Source: Mesostigma viride
Taxonomy: Eukaryota > Streptophyta > Mesostigmatophyceae > Mesostigmatales > Mesostigmataceae
Assembly (NCBI GenBank): GCA_009746045.1
Contig: RPFO01000038.1
Coordinates: 927,195-984,694, forward strand
Reading direction: 5' to 3'
Length of the DNA: 57,500 nt
This document shows, piece by piece, positions 53,998-57,500 of this stretch; the first letter of the stretch is position 1, and each line of letters begins with the position of its first letter. The position numbers and the translations under genes are program-made. A model generated the notes under the pieces. The model did no database searches, was not told where the DNA came from, and saw nothing but the letters and a program-made list of their open reading frames with translations.

Positions 53998-56900
53998 ATG
54001 AAGAGCGTCTATGTCCAAACAGTAAACAACCGGCGTCGATTTGAGTTGAATGTCGACGATGGCATCACGGTGTGTACGCGCATGCTGTTGTGCACCTGCC
54101 CTCCCTTGAGATTCCGCATCTCAGTTTACCACATCTAGAACTAGCCGATTGCCTCCTTTAGCGAGGGGTCGCCCTCGGGAAGCCGAGTGTTTGACGAGGC
54201 GGCTATCAAACTCCGCGCGTCGTTCTGTTGATGGGCAGGCGACGGCACTCCGCCAACTGGTGGCGTCCTCGGCCGACCTGCCCCCTGACCGGCTCAAGCT
54301 GGTGCTCAAGGGCAAGCCCATCATTGACTCCGACGCATCCGTGTCTATCGACCATGGGGGTAAGCGCATGCTGCATCGAGAGGGGGGAGGGGAGGTGTGG
54401 GGGGGGTTGCCTTGCAAGAAAGTTGCTGGTCACTGCTTCCCTTGGATAGTAGATAGGTGTGGCAGGTAGGATCAGGGATGTTGTGTGTACGGCAGGAAAC
54501 ACCTGCCAAGTGGCTGGTTGGTTTCCGATTATATTTGATGGCCCCCTGGCTGGGTCCTATCTGCTGCACCCCCTTGCAGCTGGTCCCCGCTGAAAGGGGG
54601 GCCATTTCTAGAAGCCATGGATGGGGCGCGTGTGCGGGCAAGCATGCATTCATGCACGCAGGCAGGCAGGCAGGCGTGGGCATTGCTTAAGAGTGTCAGC
54701 GTGGATGATGCGTTGTACATCTGAGGAGGCCTGGCTGGGCTACCGGCTGGGCAGTAATAATCCCAGGATCGCTGCGCTCCTGGCATGTGGCAGCATATGC
54801 TTTTGGGTGGCCAGCGTGCGGCCCTTCGGCTTCCATTTGGCTTGACCGTTTGGGTGCCCGTTGTTGTGAGCACTGGAAGCAGCCCTCCCGCGGAACTCGC
54901 ATGGAGCATGTTCGCATGCACCCATGCAAGCGCACGCCCAACAACCCATGTCCGCTATCCATCCCCCCCCACAAAGCTCTCACTTCTGGGCCAGTCGAGC
55001 GGTCCTTTAGCACGTCAAAACAGCACTTCATACCCCGACAAAGGGCGCCCAACTCTCCATGGCGATCAGTATCACGCTGTGTGCGCGGGCGTGGGCTAAC
55101 CGCCTCTCCTGTATTGGTGTTGAAGGGTCCTTTATTGGTACCCACGTGGTGATTTTAGATCAAACACATCTTGAGTGCCAAGCGTGTGGTCGTATGCAGT
55201 GGCTGCTTCCTCCATGGGTGGATTGTGAATGGTTTGTCAGTGCGGAGGAAACCTTGTGGCTATGAGGCATAACAACAGGTCGTGCTGGAAACTCCTCCTC
55301 CTGTGTCTACTGTACTGTGGCGCAAACCGCATGTGGAATCGTTATCGATACAGGCTTGATGGTGGGCAGGTGACTCCATACTCCACCAGGCACCTGCGTA
55401 TGTAGGTGACTTCCAGCAGCCCTCGAGGCATCTGCGTTGCCTTGCCACTCCCAGGCATGGGCTCGCCATCACCCCATGTGTTGTCATCGCTTCATCTACT
55501 GTGTGCCATACTCCTGTGTGCCATCGTCCTTTTCAGTGTCATTGTCGTGTGTCGCCACGCCGCTCTTTGTGCCGTCACAATCCCCAGAAGAGGAAGGCAA
55601 GCACAGCATTTGGCCCCTCGGTGTGTTGATCCCCTGTGCATCGCCCTCCGTCCTGATGCCCCCGTGGTCATGGTGGCCGTCGGGTATCGGGTCCTCGGTG
55701 GTCGTGTTGGTGGCTCGTGGCTCATCCATGGTTTGCAGACACGCTGCTGGCGCTGACGGGCCCCCCTGTTCCGCCCAAGTACCCGCTACCAGGAGCGGAG
55801 GATGACATCAGCGATGACGAGGACGCCGTGGTGAGGGAGGGTAGCAGAAACTTGGAACTTGGAGAGGGTGGGATGGCATGGTCCATGGTGGCAGTGGGGC
55901 ATGCAACTAGTCAAGCCACCAGCAAAGCTCACTAGTTCGGCTACCTAGACTTGCCACTCGCCTGGCATATAGACTAGCCTGACTTAGTTTTTCAAGGCAT
56001 GCTGTATGGCTCTTGCTGATGCTGGCAGCAGGCACTCCTTGATCGTCAGCAACTGCAGCATCTGACCCACTAGCGGTGGCATCGTTCTGCATCATGGCTT
56101 GCACGTTTGGATGAACGATTAATGCCCCGTTCCTTGGCTGCAAGTGTGCCGCATGCCAGACATGGACAGAGGTGCTTCCTGCTGGTATACATTCGTGGGA
56201 GGTTAATGTGAGCCCCTATTTAGGCCCTCAAGAGGTTGCTGTGGGAAGCAGTCATGGACGTGAGGTTTGACTAAGGCCAGGGGCTTCCCATGCTCGTTGT
56301 CAGACAGTGCTGGATGACCAGCCCGCTCCGCCCCACGCTGCCCCCCGGGAATGTTGCCATGGCAGGCAGCACCAACCATGACTCATGTGTGTTTGTGGAT
56401 GACCTGTTTGTAGATCACCAGCGATGGCTCTTGTGTGTTTGTGGATGACCTGTTTGTAGATGACCAGCGATGGCTCTTGTGTGTTTGTGGATGACCTGTT
56501 TGTAGATCACCAGCGATGGCTCTTGTGTGTTTGTGGATGACCTGTTTGTAGATGACCAGCGATGGCTCTTGTGTGTTTGTGGATGACCTGTTTGTAGATG
56601 ACCAGCGATGGCTCTTGTGTGTTTGTAGATGACCTGTTTGTAGATCACCAGCGATGGCTCTTGTGTGTTTGTGGATGACCTGTTTGTAGATGACCAGCGA
56701 TGGCTCTTGTGTGTTTGTGGATGACCTGTTTGTGGATCACCAGCGATGGCTCTTGTGTGTTTGTGGATGACCTGTTTGTAGATCACCAGCGATGGCTCTT
56801 GTGTGTTTGTGGATGACCTGTTTGTGGATCACCAGCGATGGCTCTTGTGTGTTTGTGGATGACCTGTTTGTGGATCACCAGCGATGGCTCTTGTGTGTTT

Positions 56901-57272
56901 GTGGATGACCTGTTTGTAGATCACCAGCGATGGCTCTTGTGTGTTTGTGGATGACCTGTTTGTAGATGACCAGCGATGGCTCTTGTGTGTTTGTGGATGA
57001 CCTGTTTGTAGATGACCAGCGATGGCCCTTGTGTGTTTGTGTATTTCCTCTCTACCTCACGTCACCTTCCTCCTTGTTCGCCTGTCGAGCTGCTTCATGA
57101 TATGTGTCGATGGCTGTACGGACCATTGCCTCAGCTGACAACAGAAATCACAAGCTATGTGTATGTTTTACACCGCCCGCGCCCACCGCAGAAGTTCCAA
57201 GTCTCTCAGCTGTCCTCCCCACTCGCACGTCGGCTCGCGGCGTTCCTGCTCCACACGCTGCGCTTCCCAGGC
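53998..57272 (+). CDS. Ubiquitin-like / SAYSvFN-domain protein, N-terminal four exons, 3' end off window
   Basis: Exons 53998-54069, 54239-54359, 55739-55830 and 57192 to about 57272 join in phase and give about 122 residues before the window ends. Residues 1-72 form a ubiquitin-like fold: MKSVYVQTVNNRRFELNVDD, then TALRQLVASSADLPPDRLKL, VLKGKPIIDSD and HGDTLLALTG, the last aligning with the GDTL turn of ubiquitin-like domains. Then come a Pro-rich linker (PPVPPKYPLPG), an acidic stretch (AEDDISDDEDAV) and a basic amphipathic segment (SPLARRLAAFLLHTLRFP). This order matches plant proteins with a ubiquitin-like domain followed by a membrane-embedded SAYSvFN domain; the SAYSvFN part itself would be beyond the edge. 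The donor of the fourth exon is unclear (GTTGCC at 57275 is one choice). Function is not established for the family. Intron 3 contains a 46-base minisatellite. Confidence -1.
56391..57037. repeat. 46-base minisatellite
   Basis: About 14 copies of a 46-base unit containing GATGACCTGTTTGTAGATGA then CCAGCGATGGCTCTTGTGTG, differing mainly at GATGA/GATCA and TAGA/TGGA. In intron 3 of the SAYSvFN-like gene, ending about 155 bases before exon 4. Confidence -1.
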
Positions 57273-57500
57273 AGGTTGCCTAGTTGCTGCCCTAGACTCT
57301 GACAGGTTGCCTATTTGCCCTCATGATCCATGGCATGGTCTTGAGTGGTTACGGAGTGTAGCACTCGTCACAGCACCTCAGGCGCCTCAAAATAGTTTTT
57401 TACCGCTTTGCCAGGCATCCCATTTTCGCAACAGTTCGCGCGACCAGAACGCCAAGCTTGTGAGGGCTTCACCACTAGCAGTGTGTCTGCAATTGTGCGT

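Overview
The window is a piece of nuclear DNA from a photosynthetic eukaryote, most likely a green alga and probably a flagellate. Three things point there. Every gene is split by GT-AG introns. Two proteins begin with plastid-transit-like leaders (CBSX-type and an uncharacterised one). One gene resembles a ciliary coiled-coil protein (ZBBX-like). I cannot name the species. No bacterial, organellar or viral gene is supported. All gene models were spliced by hand from family conservation, consensus splice sites and unbroken reading phase, so individual borders may shift by a few bases.

Layout: (1) 599-16726, minus strand: the first 634 residues of an RNA cytidine acetyltransferase (NAT10/Kre33/TmcA family) in 17 small exons; its 3' end lies off the left edge. 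(2) 17941-19605, plus: a complete plastid CBSX-like two-CBS-domain protein, divergent from NAT10. (3) 19606-27695: gene-poor, with a possible transposon delimited by imperfect inverted repeats. (4) 27696-33293, minus: C-terminal part of a ZBBX-like coiled-coil protein. (5) 35879-39500, plus: a complete, uncharacterised plastid-targeted protein. (6) 39501-43048: no supported gene. (7) 43049-53107, minus: a complete ABCB6/HMT1-type ABC half-transporter, 8 exons, 685 residues. (8) 53998 to the right edge, plus: the N-terminal part of a ubiquitin-like/SAYSvFN-domain protein.

The genes are unrelated housekeeping, plastid and ciliary genes; there is no operon logic. What is remarkable is the introns. 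They are loaded with long micro- and minisatellites (a roughly 0.8 kb telomere-like CCCTACA array, a 1.1 kb GTCGTG array, a 0.65 kb GAAT array, a CTG array, C-rich arrays and others). At a dozen or so exon borders the terminal 10-40 bases of the exon, together with its splice site, are repeated once to many times inside the neighbouring intron. Two genes show the same thing at the stop codon. I call these copies 'exon-edge echoes'. In at least two cases a large satellite sits exactly between the real splice site and its echo. This looks like a systematic process rather than chance and is the main observation here.

Other points of interest are a 36-base in-frame micro-exon candidate made from an echo in the ABC gene, a long near-perfect intronic hairpin, a 21-bp perfect hairpin upstream of the plastid gene, and two families of short dispersed repeats.
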